Both the position numbers and the translations under genes were made by a program. Below are positions 34,267 through 42,543 of a stretch of 53,992 nt of DNA, in pieces. The notes under the pieces were generated by a model. The model was not told where the DNA came from. It ran no database searches and saw nothing but the letters and a program-made list of their open reading frames with translations. How positions within the stretch are numbered: the first letter of the stretch is position 1; the number at the start of each line of letters is the position of its first letter. Source of the stretch: Thermoplasmatota archaeon (GTDB taxonomy: Archaea > Thermoplasmatota > Penumbrarchaeia > Penumbrarchaeales > Penumbrarchaeaceae); assembly GCA_029762535.1 (NCBI GenBank), contig JARVGK010000021.1:1-53992 (forward strand), written 5' to 3'.

Positions 34267-37200
34267 ATGATCAAAGGCATCTTCAAGGGGGCAACAGCCC
34301 CGGTCATCGTTGCGATGGTCCTGCTACAGAGCATCCTGGTCATCACCGCGGCGGGATCGGATCCCCTCCCCCCATTGGAGGGATCCAGGTCCCTCAAGTC
34401 CATGGCATCCAATCATTCCTACTACATAGGGGACACCATAAGAATAGACCTCAACATATCCAGGGGAAGCCAGACGATACTCTACAACTTCTCCGACACC
34501 GTGGACATCCTCAAAGAAGGGATCATCGAGCTGGGGCGGGATCCCTATGCCCCTGACGACAACACATCCGCCCTCTGGAAGATGGACCGAATAGATAACG
34601 GGACCGTATCGGACCTCAGCAATAACAATAATACCGCCGCCGTCCACGAGGCCCAGTGTGCAAGGAGCGATCACAAGGACGCTCTCAACATGAGCGGATC
34701 CAAGGCCTACGTGGACGTGACATCCTCGGACAGCCTTAACATCACGGGCACGGCCTTCTCCGTCGAGCTCTGGGTCAAGATCTCCTCAAAGACCTCATCG
34801 AAGAAGATGACGCTCCTTTGCAAGGAGGCCTCATACCAGATAGATCTCCAGTCCAACAGGGAGATAGCCTGGTATCTAACGACCAACTCACAGAACTGGT
34901 ACATGGTGGACACCAATGTGAAGCTCGAGAACGATGTCTGGAACTACGTAGCCTTCACGTACGACGGGGTCAAGGGGAGGACATATCTCAACGGCGAGGA
35001 ACGCCACAACCTCACGTACCAGAAAGGGGACGTTAAGCCCTCGTCCCATCCTCTTGGCATAGCGTCGGCAAGGAAATACATATCGAACAAGTGGACATGG
35101 ACCGCCCCGCTCGAGGGAATGATCGACGAGATAAGGATCTCCAACATCACGAGGTCACCCGAAGAGATAGGGCATGTTTACGAGAGATACCTTGAACCCG
35201 ATCAGAGAACGGCGACGTACAAGCTCGAGGCGGGATCCATGGTCGGGACGTACTGGTTCCGCTCGATGACCGCCGGAGGCGACCAGGAACCTATCATCTA
35301 CATCGATGTGAAAGAGGCGATACTCGGCCCGCCCAGGAACGTCTTCGCCCTCTCCGGGGACAACTTCATACACCTCAGCTGGTCCCCGCCGAGCGAGATC
35401 CCCACCCTGCCAATGCTGGGATACCGCATCTACAGGGGTTCCAACGTCACGGACATGTCGCTCATAGCCGAACTCCCCCCCAACGTCAACGATCACAACG
35501 ATACCGATGTCCTTAACGGGATCGTCTATCAATACTCCATCAGGAGCTTCAACGTCCTTCGCGACTCGGACGATGCCCTCGTCTCGGAATATCCAAGGAC
35601 GATACCATCTCCCCCGTTGAACGTCAGCTGCACGTTCGCCGACAGGGAGATCAACCTCTATTGGGAGATACCAACCTCTGATGGAGGCTCACCGATCCTG
35701 TTCCACAGGATCCACAAGGGGGACGGCTCTGGCCAGTACAACGAGAGTTGGGACGTTCCACCGGAGACCGTAGAATACCTGGATTCGGGCCTTCAGAACG
35801 GGATGATCTACTTCTATACGATCCGCTCCTTCAACGAGGTGGGCGGATCCCAGCTCAGCAGCGTCGTCTCCGCCGTGCCGCTGACCTATCCATCGGCCCC
35901 GCAAAACGTCAAAGCCACACCGGGCGACCGGGAGATAACCCTCAGATGGGATCCCCCGATGAAGAACGGCGGGTCCGTCATAATGGGCTTCAACGTTTAC
36001 AGGAGGCAGGCCGAGACCGAGTACGTGAAGGCGGGTTTCGCCGTCGGGAGCCATTTCATCGACGGCGGCCTCGAGAACGGTCAAAGATACTACTACACCA
36101 TCAAGAGCCTCAACGACCTAGGAGAGTCCCCACCAAGCACGGAGGTCACGTCGATCCCCGTAAAACTGCCCAGCCCGCCGCAAGGCCTCGCCATCATCAG
36201 GGGGCTCGGTTATCTCAACATCGCCTGGGCGCCTCCTCTCGACGACGGCGGCTCGAGGCTTTTAAGATACGTACTCGAGAAGAGGACGATCGACCCGGAA
36301 CTGATAGAGAGCATCGATATCGGCGCGGAGATGAGGTCCTACAACGATACCGATATCATAAGAGGAAGGACCTATGTCTATGCCATCAAGACGGTCACGA
36401 CGGTCGGCGGATCCACAGCCGTTCAAGCGGCCCCTGTCAAGGTCTACGTTCTCCCCTCGGAGCCATCCGAGGTCACGGTCATAAGGGGCGACGGTTTCAT
36501 CAAAATGGAATGGACCAAGCCCCTGGATGACGGCGAGGACGAGAACGTATCATACAGGCTTTACAGGATCAACGGCGGGGACGAATACGAGCCCCTTGCC
36601 GCCTTCTTCGGCGACCTCAGGTCCTACAACGATACGGGGCTGGTCAACGGCAGGGAGTATCGTTACGAGCTCTCATGCGTCAATATCATGGGCGAATCGC
36701 CCCTGCGGCGTCAGGCAAAAGGAATTCCAGGAACCGTGCCGGGCCTGGTAAGGAACATAATTGCTTCGCACGGGGACGGATATATCCTGCTCAGCTGGCA
36801 GGCTCCCTCCTTGGACGGGGGCCTAGGTATAACCGGTTACAGGATATACAGGACGGAGAACGGCGGGTTCATGACCCTTGTCGGAGAGGTTGACGATGGG
36901 ACCTTCAAGTTCAATGATACCTACGTGTATGCCGGGACCGAATACAGCTACGTTATAAAGGCCGTCAACGATCTCGGGGAGGGGCCTTCGCAGAGGCCCG
37001 TCAATTACATGGTACCAACGCTGCTGGAGCCTAGAGGCAGCATGGTTCCCGTTACGATATCCCTCGCGGTCTTCGTGATCGGTATGATGCTCGGGACGAT
37101 CGTGATGTACATGATGATGAGGAGGAGGAACAGTAAACGGCCAGAATACGTTACCGCCCCAGCGGCCGAACTCGAAGCGGCTCCCATGCCCCCGGAGGGG

Positions 37201-37458
37201 CTGCCTGGATCCGCCTTCATGCCGGCTGGATACCTGCCCGGGGACGTCGAGGGATCCGAACCGCCTTCCTACGATATATCGCTTCCCCCGGAGGAGGGGG
37301 CTATGATGGACGATCCTATCGATCACTCGATGTTCGATCCAGAGGAGAGCACGGTCGAGCCGCCTGTCGTGGAGCCAGAATCGAGCTTGGAACCTCCGAG
37401 CATCGAGGGCGAGATCGACGATCTCCTTGGACAGGACGGAGAGGAATTCTCTCTATAA
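34267..37458 (+). CDS. Surface protein with LamG and six FN3 domains, C-terminal anchor
   Basis: 1063 residues. Signal peptide at about 8-28 (APVIVAMVLLQSILVITAAG). LamG-like domain at about 95-300 (ALWKMDRIDNG, FSVELWVKI, WNYVAFTYDG, GMIDEIRISN). Six FN3 domains at about 320-920 share openings such as GDREITLRWDPP. A membrane helix (about 925-948, VTISLAVFVIGMMLGTIVMY), an RRR stop-transfer and an acidic, proline-rich tail of about 110 residues end it. ATG at 34267 follows GGGGG; the frame begins at 34225. The architecture parallels the 28757 gene with LamG replacing the propeller. The role is inferred as adhesion or a surface scaffold. Confidence 0.85.
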   Translation: MIKGIFKGATAPVIVAMVLLQSILVITAAGSDPLPPLEGSRSLKSMASNHSYYIGDTIRIDLNISRGSQTILYNFSDTVDILKEGIIELGRDPYAPDDNTSALWKMDRIDNGTVSDLSNNNNTAAVHEAQCARSDHKDALNMSGSKAYVDVTSSDSLNITGTAFSVELWVKISSKTSSKKMTLLCKEASYQIDLQSNREIAWYLTTNSQNWYMVDTNVKLENDVWNYVAFTYDGVKGRTYLNGEERHNLTYQKGDVKPSSHPLGIASARKYISNKWTWTAPLEGMIDEIRISNITRSPEEIGHVYERYLEPDQRTATYKLEAGSMVGTYWFRSMTAGGDQEPIIYIDVKEAILGPPRNVFALSGDNFIHLSWSPPSEIPTLPMLGYRIYRGSNVTDMSLIAELPPNVNDHNDTDVLNGIVYQYSIRSFNVLRDSDDALVSEYPRTIPSPPLNVSCTFADREINLYWEIPTSDGGSPILFHRIHKGDGSGQYNESWDVPPETVEYLDSGLQNGMIYFYTIRSFNEVGGSQLSSVVSAVPLTYPSAPQNVKATPGDREITLRWDPPMKNGGSVIMGFNVYRRQAETEYVKAGFAVGSHFIDGGLENGQRYYYTIKSLNDLGESPPSTEVTSIPVKLPSPPQGLAIIRGLGYLNIAWAPPLDDGGSRLLRYVLEKRTIDPELIESIDIGAEMRSYNDTDIIRGRTYVYAIKTVTTVGGSTAVQAAPVKVYVLPSEPSEVTVIRGDGFIKMEWTKPLDDGEDENVSYRLYRINGGDEYEPLAAFFGDLRSYNDTGLVNGREYRYELSCVNIMGESPLRRQAKGIPGTVPGLVRNIIASHGDGYILLSWQAPSLDGGLGITGYRIYRTENGGFMTLVGEVDDGTFKFNDTYVYAGTEYSYVIKAVNDLGEGPSQRPVNYMVPTLLEPRGSMVPVTISLAVFVIGMMLGTIVMYMMMRRRNSKRPEYVTAPAAELEAAPMPPEGLPGSAFMPAGYLPGDVEGSEPPSYDISLPPEEGAMMDDPIDHSMFDPEESTVEPPVVEPESSLEPPSIEGEIDDLLGQDGEEFSL

Positions 37459-37460
37459 AG
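37451..37460 (+). promoter_or_regulatory. TATA box overlapping the stop of the LamG/FN3 gene
   Basis: CTCTATAAAG overlaps the TAA stop at 37456-37458. Transcription would start near 37480, giving the RecA-like gene a leader of about 60 bases that contains the hairpin at 37518-37543. Confidence 0.5.
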
Positions 37461-37517
37461 GATCACTTTCGGCGACCCCCCTCCGCCGGGCCAGCTTATG
37501 ACCCCCATGACCCCATG

Positions 37518-37543
37518 GCTACATTCCCTTGAGGGAATGTAGC
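37518..37543 (+). promoter_or_regulatory. Perfect 11-bp hairpin ending directly at the start codon of the RecA-like gene
   Basis: Arm GCTACATTCCC (37518-37528), loop TTGA, arm GGGAATGTAGC (37533-37543), then ATG at 37544. With one bulged G, CAT at 37514-37516 could also pair with the ATG, so the start codon can be buried in the stem. As DNA it is also a strong operator candidate. It could block translation until melted or bound by a factor. Confidence 0.65.
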
Positions 37544-38203
37544 ATGGACCGATACGAGATACGCAGCGGTATAAGGACGTTCGACTCTCTGTTCGGAGAC
37601 ATGGCCTTCGGTTCCGTGTCCCTGCTCATAGGCAGGACCGATCTGAACTTCACCATAATGGATCGCCTCGCGGTCTCACGCGCCCTTCTGGGGGATCCCG
37701 TCTATTACATCGACGGGGCCGGCAGGAGCGACCCCTTTTCGATGGCGCGCCTGCTCCGGGCACGCAGGGAGGATCCCATCCCTCCGCTGTCGAGGATCAA
37801 CGTCGCAAGGGCGTTCACCGCCCATCAGCTCGATTCCCTGATAGTCGACTCCCTCCCATCCATGGACCCCCCTCCCGCCCTGGCCATGGCCTCGGGAATC
37901 GACACCCTTCTATCGGACCCCGAGGTCGGACCGGAGGAGGCGGAGGGAATGATGCGAAACTGCGCATCGGCCCTTGAGGACCTGGCAAGGACGGGGGCGG
38001 CCGTTCTCGTGGCCGCCACTGGAGGGGGTAGAGGGGCGGACCTCCTGAGGATAATGGGCCCGATCTCATCGAACTGGGCTTCCCTGAAGGAGAGGCCCGG
38101 AAAAAGGATACGCATAGTGGTCAAGGACGGCAGATGGGCCGATCTCGTCCGACTCGACCCCATGCAGACGATCATAGAGGATTTCGGGGAGGCGGGGGCA
38201 TGA
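37544..38203 (+). CDS. RecA/Rad55-like protein lacking Walker A
   Basis: 219 residues following the RadB/Rad55 layout: RSGIRTFDSLFGDMAFGSVSLLIG at the start (strand before the P-loop), then RVNVARAF-like RINVARAFTAHQLDSLI, a Walker B-like strand ALAMASGIDTLL, and later GAAVLVAATGG. The P-loop position reads GRTDLNFT, without the G-K-S/T needed for nucleotide phosphate binding. It may be a structural or regulatory paralogue of RadA. ATG at 37544 is chosen over TTG at 37529, which lies inside the hairpin. It overlaps the next gene by four bases (ATGA). Confidence 0.7.
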   Translation: MDRYEIRSGIRTFDSLFGDMAFGSVSLLIGRTDLNFTIMDRLAVSRALLGDPVYYIDGAGRSDPFSMARLLRARREDPIPPLSRINVARAFTAHQLDSLIVDSLPSMDPPPALAMASGIDTLLSDPEVGPEEAEGMMRNCASALEDLARTGAAVLVAATGGGRGADLLRIMGPISSNWASLKERPGKRIRIVVKDGRWADLVRLDPMQTIIEDFGEAGA

Positions 38204-38487
38204 AGGATGACAGGGGCCCCCTCGATATGGAGGCCGAATCGTGGAGGGAGTTCCGCAGGTCCCTCCCGCGAAACGACCAGGAGGCCTTCGACCGCGTCAT
38301 CGAGAAGGCCATGAAGCACTCCGGGGCCGCTTCCGAATCGGGCAGGGAGAACCCCTTCGAGCTGATGGTGATGTCGGTCATGATCGAGATGGCCAAGGAG
38401 AGGCTTTTCCGAAGGGGAGAGCATTGTAAAAGCGATGACGAGGACGAAACATCCCCGGATGAGGGATCCCTCGCCCACTCCGGATAA
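38200..38487 (+). CDS. Small charged helical protein coupled to the RecA-like gene
   Basis: 95 residues. A helical core (EAFDRVIEKAMKH, ELMVMSVMIEMAKERLF) is flanked by charged termini. No family is recognised. The ATGA overlap with the upstream gene implies coupled translation and probably a shared complex. Confidence 0.65.
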   Translation: MKDDRGPLDMEAESWREFRRSLPRNDQEAFDRVIEKAMKHSGAASESGRENPFELMVMSVMIEMAKERLFRRGEHCKSDDEDETSPDEGSLAHSG

Positions 38488-38498
38488 ATTATATATAA
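38484..38498 (+). promoter_or_regulatory. Strong TATA box after the RecA-like operon
   Basis: ATAAATTATATATAA overlaps the stop of the small protein gene at 38485-38487. A start near 38515 is expected, exactly where a hairpin and the structured intergenic segment begin. Confidence 0.5.
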
Positions 38499-38513
38499 CC
38501 CCTAAGTGAATGT

Positions 38514-38800
38514 CATATACGGATCTGCGGATCTCGTATCCCAGGAATGTGGCCGGACCTTTTCTTTTGGATACGCATTCAATCCTCTCTTCAATTATCA
38601 TCCGGCCGCATTCGCTCCCTTCCGCCCCTGCATCGGAAATACCACTTGTGAGAATGAGTTGGTCCACATTAAAAGGCCCATGGTCTATCCATCTCATAGA
38701 CAACCTCTACCTGCACGATGGGCCGGAGAAGTTCTTACTTCCCCCGTCAATCTGGTCATCACGCTCGTTCCGGCCCATCACTCTGTTCTCACCCTTTACC
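38514..38800 (+). ncRNA. Candidate structured non-coding RNA (no confident gene in 38488-38863)
   Basis: This 376-base gap has no convincing protein gene. It holds a 5' hairpin (38517-38525 with 38530-38539), a 12-bp stem with one G-U pair (38546-38557 with 38601-38612), a 6-bp hairpin (38683-38688 with 38696-38701) and a perfect 11-bp stem (38717-38727 with 38769-38779). An alternative pairing (38546-38552 with 38664-38670) could switch the fold. A TATA box lies 25 bases before it and a separate TATA box after it. It does not show the conserved helix 8 of SRP RNA or the conserved cores of RNase P RNA. Two plus-strand frames are also open here, so a rare protein cannot be excluded. Confidence 0.4.
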
Positions 38801-38806
38801 GGAAAC

Positions 38807-38814
38807 GTTTATAT
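38807..38814 (+). promoter_or_regulatory. TATA box of the YkgJ-like gene
   Basis: GTTTATAT preceded by purine-rich GGAAAC (BRE-like). The predicted start near 38837 leaves a leader of about 27 bases before the ATG at 38864. Confidence 0.55.
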
Positions 38815-38863
38815 CTGGATCGGGGCTGGAGTGTATGGATATCCGAAGGATCAAAGACCGACC

Positions 38864-39322
38864 ATGCCCGACGAACCCGCCCCATATGATGCCTCCGACG
38901 ACCTCTCGCCTTCGGATTTCGTTGACGTGCTAGATGGTATGAGGTGGGATTGCATCAGGTGCGGCCTCTGCTGCCACGATCATTTCAGCAAAGGCTGGCT
39001 CGAACCTTTCGTCATCCCCTCTACCGGTCCCCCGATAGGAGATCACTGCCGCTTCTATTCCGAGACGGAGAGGATATGCGCCATACACGACCATCGCCCT
39101 CTCGTATGCCGTGACCACCCTTTCATCCTAACGAAGAGGGACGGCGTTCACCGGCTCCAGATACATTCGAGATGCCCCGGGATCGGATGCGGCGGCAAGA
39201 TAGATGTAAGGAATGTCGTGGGCTCCCTTCTCGACCATATCCGCGAGCTCTACGATATGGACTTCATGGTGGACTGGAGCGAGCTATCCATGGGCAGGAT
39301 GGGCATTTACAGGGTCAAATGA
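38864..39322 (+). CDS. YkgJ-family Cys-cluster protein
   Basis: 152 residues. The signature is CIRCGLCCHDH followed by CRFYSETERICAIHDHRPLVCRDHPF and later CPGIGCGG, the pattern of the YkgJ/CxxCxxCC family thought to bind zinc or iron. The function is unknown; members are often linked to metal handling or Fe-S enzymes. The frame is open to 38510, but the promoter at 38807 and the ATG at 38864 favour the short form. It abuts the hybrid cluster protein gene with no spacing between stops (TGATCA). Confidence 0.8.
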   Translation: MPDEPAPYDASDDLSPSDFVDVLDGMRWDCIRCGLCCHDHFSKGWLEPFVIPSTGPPIGDHCRFYSETERICAIHDHRPLVCRDHPFILTKRDGVHRLQIHSRCPGIGCGGKIDVRNVVGSLLDHIRELYDMDFMVDWSELSMGRMGIYRVK

Positions 39323-40960
39323 TCAGACAAGCATCCTCTGCATGTCCTCTTCCACCGAGGAGTTCAACCCCAATCCGAACTTGTCCACGAGGACCTTCAG
39401 TATGTTCGGCGTGACGAACGCGGGCAGGGTCGGGCCTATGGTCATGTTCTTGAAACCAAGGTGCAGGAGCGCCAACAGGATCAGCTCGGCCTTCTGCTCG
39501 TACCAAGCGATGTTGAAGGCCAGAGGCAGATCGTTGACGTTCACCTTGAGATGCTCGGCTAGCTTGAGGGCGAACAGTGCCAGAGAGTATGAATCGTTGC
39601 ACTGTCCAGCATCGATCACCCTGGGAATGCCGTCGATGTCGTCCAAAACATCCTTGTTGTACCTGTACTTGGCGCATCCCGCCGTGAGGATCACCGCTTC
39701 CTTGGGAAGCGCCTTTGCGAACTCGGTATAATATTCCCTCGTCTTGTGCCTGCCGTCGCACCCAGCCATGACGATGAACTTCTTTATCTTGCCGGACCGG
39801 ACCGCATCCAGAACCGTATCCTTGAGCCCCCAGAGGGTCGCATGGTTGAAGCCGCCGACTATCTCGATGTCTTCGAGCTGCCTGGGCGGGGGGCACTTCA
39901 GCGCATGCTCGATGACGGCGGAGAAGTCCTTGGAACCCCCGTTGGTCCTGTCGGGTATGTACTTGACGCCCTCGAAACCGACGACCCCCGTCGTATATAC
40001 GCGTTCCTTGTACTTGTCAAGTGGCGGCACCAGGCAGTTCGAGGTAAGTATCACGGGACCGTTGAAAGTGTCGAAGTCGAGTATCTGCTTCCACCACGAG
40101 CTCCCGTAATTGCCGATGAAATTATCGTACTTCTTGAAGAAGGGATAGTAATTGGCCGGAAGCATCTCGCCGTGGGTGTAGACGTCCACGCCGGTCCCCT
40201 TGGTCTGTTCCAGAAGCTCGTGGAGGTCCTTGAGATCGTGGCCGGATATGAGTATGCCGGGGCGGTCCCTTACCCCTAATTTTACCTTTGTGGGGGTGGG
40301 GACACCATACGTTGTCGTGTTCGCCCGATCCAAGAGCTCCATCGTGATGACGCCGTACTCTCCCGTCCTCATGACCCATCCCAGCATGTCGTCCATGGAC
40401 GTCGAGGGATCCCATGTGGCGAGGAGCGCCCTGTTCATGAAGTCCGAAATGCTCTCATCCTTGAACCCCAGAGCGTAGGCGTGGTGCAGGTAGGCCGTTA
40501 TTCCCTTGATGCTGTAGAGGACGAGAAGGTATAGCCCCCTCCTGTCCTCGTCCTCGATCGATAGATGACCGACCTTCTCGGCCTTGTCCAATGCCTCGCG
40601 CTCTTCCTTGAAGTCCCAGAGTGCATGATCGGGCGTGTCCGATCCGAGTTCGATCCCGCTCTCGATGCAAAGCGCCTTCAGCCTGTCCCTGATGGCTATG
40701 GAACCCCGTATGAACTCGAGCATCTTCTCCTTGTCGAAGTTCGTGTTCGTGATAGTGGAGAACAGATATTCCATCAGCTTGATATCCGCATCCTCATCGG
40801 CCTTGCCGACCTCCCTCAACCTGACCTGATAGTATGAGATCCCCCTCTGCATGTGTATCAGAAGGTCCTGGAGATCGGCGACGTCGTTGGTCTTTCCGCA
40901 GACGCCCCTCTCCGTACATCCCTTGTTCCTCAACGTCTCCTGGCACTGATTGCAGAACAT
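39323..40960 (-). CDS. hcp: Hydroxylamine reductase / hybrid cluster protein
   Basis: 545 residues. Contains a [4Fe-4S] cluster and a hybrid Fe-S-O cluster; reduces hydroxylamine and, in bacteria, nitric oxide, protecting anaerobes from nitrosative stress. N-terminal cysteines at 3, 6, 15 and 21 match the class I spacing. Hybrid-cluster ligands are visible in HGEMLPANYY, SNCLVPP, MAGCDGRHKTREYY, LTAGCAKYRYN, DAGQCNDSYS and EQKAEL. The ATG at 40960 has AGGTGA five bases upstream; the frame extends to 40984. A TATA box lies at 41004-41012. Confidence 0.95.
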   Translation of the reverse strand: MFCNQCQETLRNKGCTERGVCGKTNDVADLQDLLIHMQRGISYYQVRLREVGKADEDADIKLMEYLFSTITNTNFDKEKMLEFIRGSIAIRDRLKALCIESGIELGSDTPDHALWDFKEEREALDKAEKVGHLSIEDEDRRGLYLLVLYSIKGITAYLHHAYALGFKDESISDFMNRALLATWDPSTSMDDMLGWVMRTGEYGVITMELLDRANTTTYGVPTPTKVKLGVRDRPGILISGHDLKDLHELLEQTKGTGVDVYTHGEMLPANYYPFFKKYDNFIGNYGSSWWKQILDFDTFNGPVILTSNCLVPPLDKYKERVYTTGVVGFEGVKYIPDRTNGGSKDFSAVIEHALKCPPPRQLEDIEIVGGFNHATLWGLKDTVLDAVRSGKIKKFIVMAGCDGRHKTREYYTEFAKALPKEAVILTAGCAKYRYNKDVLDDIDGIPRVIDAGQCNDSYSLALFALKLAEHLKVNVNDLPLAFNIAWYEQKAELILLALLHLGFKNMTIGPTLPAFVTPNILKVLVDKFGLGLNSSVEEDMQRMLV

Positions 40961-41003
40961 ATTGCTCACCTTATCCTTTATCAAAGGGTCATAGTCCCTA
41001 CGC

Positions 41004-41012
41004 TATTTATAT
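41004..41012 (-). promoter_or_regulatory. TATA box of hcp
   Basis: TATTTATAT reads ATATAAATA on the minus strand, about 48 bases before the hcp ATG, giving a leader of roughly 20 bases with a Shine-Dalgarno sequence. The promoter separates hcp from the upstream FAD oxidase gene. Confidence 0.5.
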
Positions 41013-41049
41013 GGAAGAGTTTCAAAATATATACCTGCGACCGATCCTT

Positions 41050-42528
41050 CTAGAACTCCAGGTCGTCGGTTATCGACCTGTCAGAGAACATGGTGCCGGG
41101 GTTGAGAACGTCCTCAGGGTCGAATATCTCCTTGACACGTCTGAAATAGGAATATATCCTCGGCCCCCATTCCTTCTCGATGAAGGCCGCCCGGTTCCTG
41201 CCGGAACCGTGCTCCGCGGCTATGGTGCCCCCGTACCTGAAGGCCGCCTCGAAGCAGCGGTCGGCCAGGTCCTCTACTTTCTCCTTCCAGTTCTCCCTAT
41301 CGATCAACGGCCGCAGATGCAGGTTCCCCTCCCCTACATGGCCGTATATGATCAGGGGGACGCCTTCGGATCCGAAGATGGACGTTATCTCGTCTATGAA
41401 CCCGGGCAGGTTCTCCACGGGCACCCCCAGATCATCAACGAAAGAGACGTAGCGCCTGTTCGCTCCCTCGTTCTCCCTCTTCATCCGAAGAAGCATGGAC
41501 CATCGGAGCCCCCATACCTCATCCGCCTCCTCCTGCGATCTAAGGACCCTGTGAGAAAGCGTCATACTATCGAGTATTTCTAGGGCCAAAGGCATGCTCT
41601 TGTCGATAAGAGAATCGAACTCCACGAGAAGTGTGGCCCCGGCATCCTCTGGAACGGAAAAGGACGCGCGTTCCCGCACGATCCCCGTGCCGAACCCGTC
41701 CATCAGCTCCAGAAGGGATGGACATAGCCCCTTCAACGAGGGGACCGCCTCGCACGCGTGGGAAGCTGAGCGGAAGAAGGCCGCGATCATCTCCCTCTTT
41801 TCGGGGACCGGGACCAGCCTGAGGCATATCCTTGTGAAGATCCCCAGTGTTCCGATAGATCCGACCATGAGATGGGTCACTATGTCCCGGGGGCGTTCAT
41901 GCTCCAGAAATGCCATGAGATTGTATCCGGAACTGGTCTTGAGGGAGGACCTTCTGACCAATATCTCCATGGCCCCTTCGTCCTCCAAAAGGTCCTTCCT
42001 GAGGGACTCGATCGCCTTTCCCAGCTGTTCTGGAATGGAGTTGGACGTATCGACGATGCCGTATACCGGGTTGACGAACCTGATGCTCTCGAGTGATGTG
42101 TCCACGGTCCCGTACTTTATGCTTCTGAGCCCCGAGGCCTTCGTTCCAACATTGCCGCCTATGGTGCAGTATTTCGAGGATGATACGTGATACGGCAGGA
42201 AGTATCCTTCAGGGATCGAGGCGTCGTTCACCCTGTCGTAGACGATCCCCGGCTCGACGATCGCGCGATCGCGATCCAGAGATAGGATCCTTCCCATTCC
42301 CCTGAAGTCAAGTATGAGCCCGGGGCCTACGGCGCTACCCGAAAGATTGGACCCTGCCCCCCTGCAGGTGACAGGCATTCCCTCGGACCTTGCGTATTCG
42401 AGCGCTTGTAGGACATCCTCCTCGGATCCCGGAACGAAGGCGGCCCTCGGCATCATGCTGTACCTTGACATATCCTTGGCGTAGGCCTTCAGTTCGGCGG
42501 GGTCGGTGATGGTCACGATGTGCGGCAT
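41050..42528 (-). CDS. FAD-linked 2-hydroxyacid oxidase/dehydrogenase (GlcD/D-LDH family)
   Basis: 492 residues. FAD_binding_4 domain (about 25-210) with RGAGSNLSGSAVG, and a FAD-oxidase C-terminal domain (about 215-480) with YGHVGEGNLHLRP and the active-site AAEHGSGRNR region. It oxidises a D-2-hydroxyacid such as lactate, glycolate or 2-hydroxyglutarate to the oxo acid. The Fe-S/C-terminal extension found in some members is absent. It lies 15 bases after the VOC-like gene, so the two are probably one transcript; the substrate is unknown. Confidence 0.88.
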   Translation of the reverse strand: MPHIVTITDPAELKAYAKDMSRYSMMPRAAFVPGSEEDVLQALEYARSEGMPVTCRGAGSNLSGSAVGPGLILDFRGMGRILSLDRDRAIVEPGIVYDRVNDASIPEGYFLPYHVSSSKYCTIGGNVGTKASGLRSIKYGTVDTSLESIRFVNPVYGIVDTSNSIPEQLGKAIESLRKDLLEDEGAMEILVRRSSLKTSSGYNLMAFLEHERPRDIVTHLMVGSIGTLGIFTRICLRLVPVPEKREMIAAFFRSASHACEAVPSLKGLCPSLLELMDGFGTGIVRERASFSVPEDAGATLLVEFDSLIDKSMPLALEILDSMTLSHRVLRSQEEADEVWGLRWSMLLRMKRENEGANRRYVSFVDDLGVPVENLPGFIDEITSIFGSEGVPLIIYGHVGEGNLHLRPLIDRENWKEKVEDLADRCFEAAFRYGGTIAAEHGSGRNRAAFIEKEWGPRIYSYFRRVKEIFDPEDVLNPGTMFSDRSITDDLEF

Positions 42529-42543
42529 ATTAGGAGATCCCCA

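Noticed and set aside
37825..38703. Minus-strand 292-codon frame over the RecA-like operon
   Set aside because: It is antisense to well-supported genes, and its N-terminal part lies in the inverted-repeat region; no domain or promoter context supports it.
38514..38800. SRP RNA or RNase P RNA at the structured intergenic segment
   Set aside because: A GGAAGGGAGC stretch on the minus strand recalls SRP helix 8, but the paired GGTCAGG side and symmetric loop are absent. No RNase P core (GAGGAAAGTC-type or ACAGAAA-type) was found on either strand.
38510..38863. N-terminal extension of the YkgJ-like gene (118 further codons)
   Set aside because: The frame is open, but the extension has no recognisable features, is interrupted by a TATA box at 38807 and overlaps strong inverted repeats.
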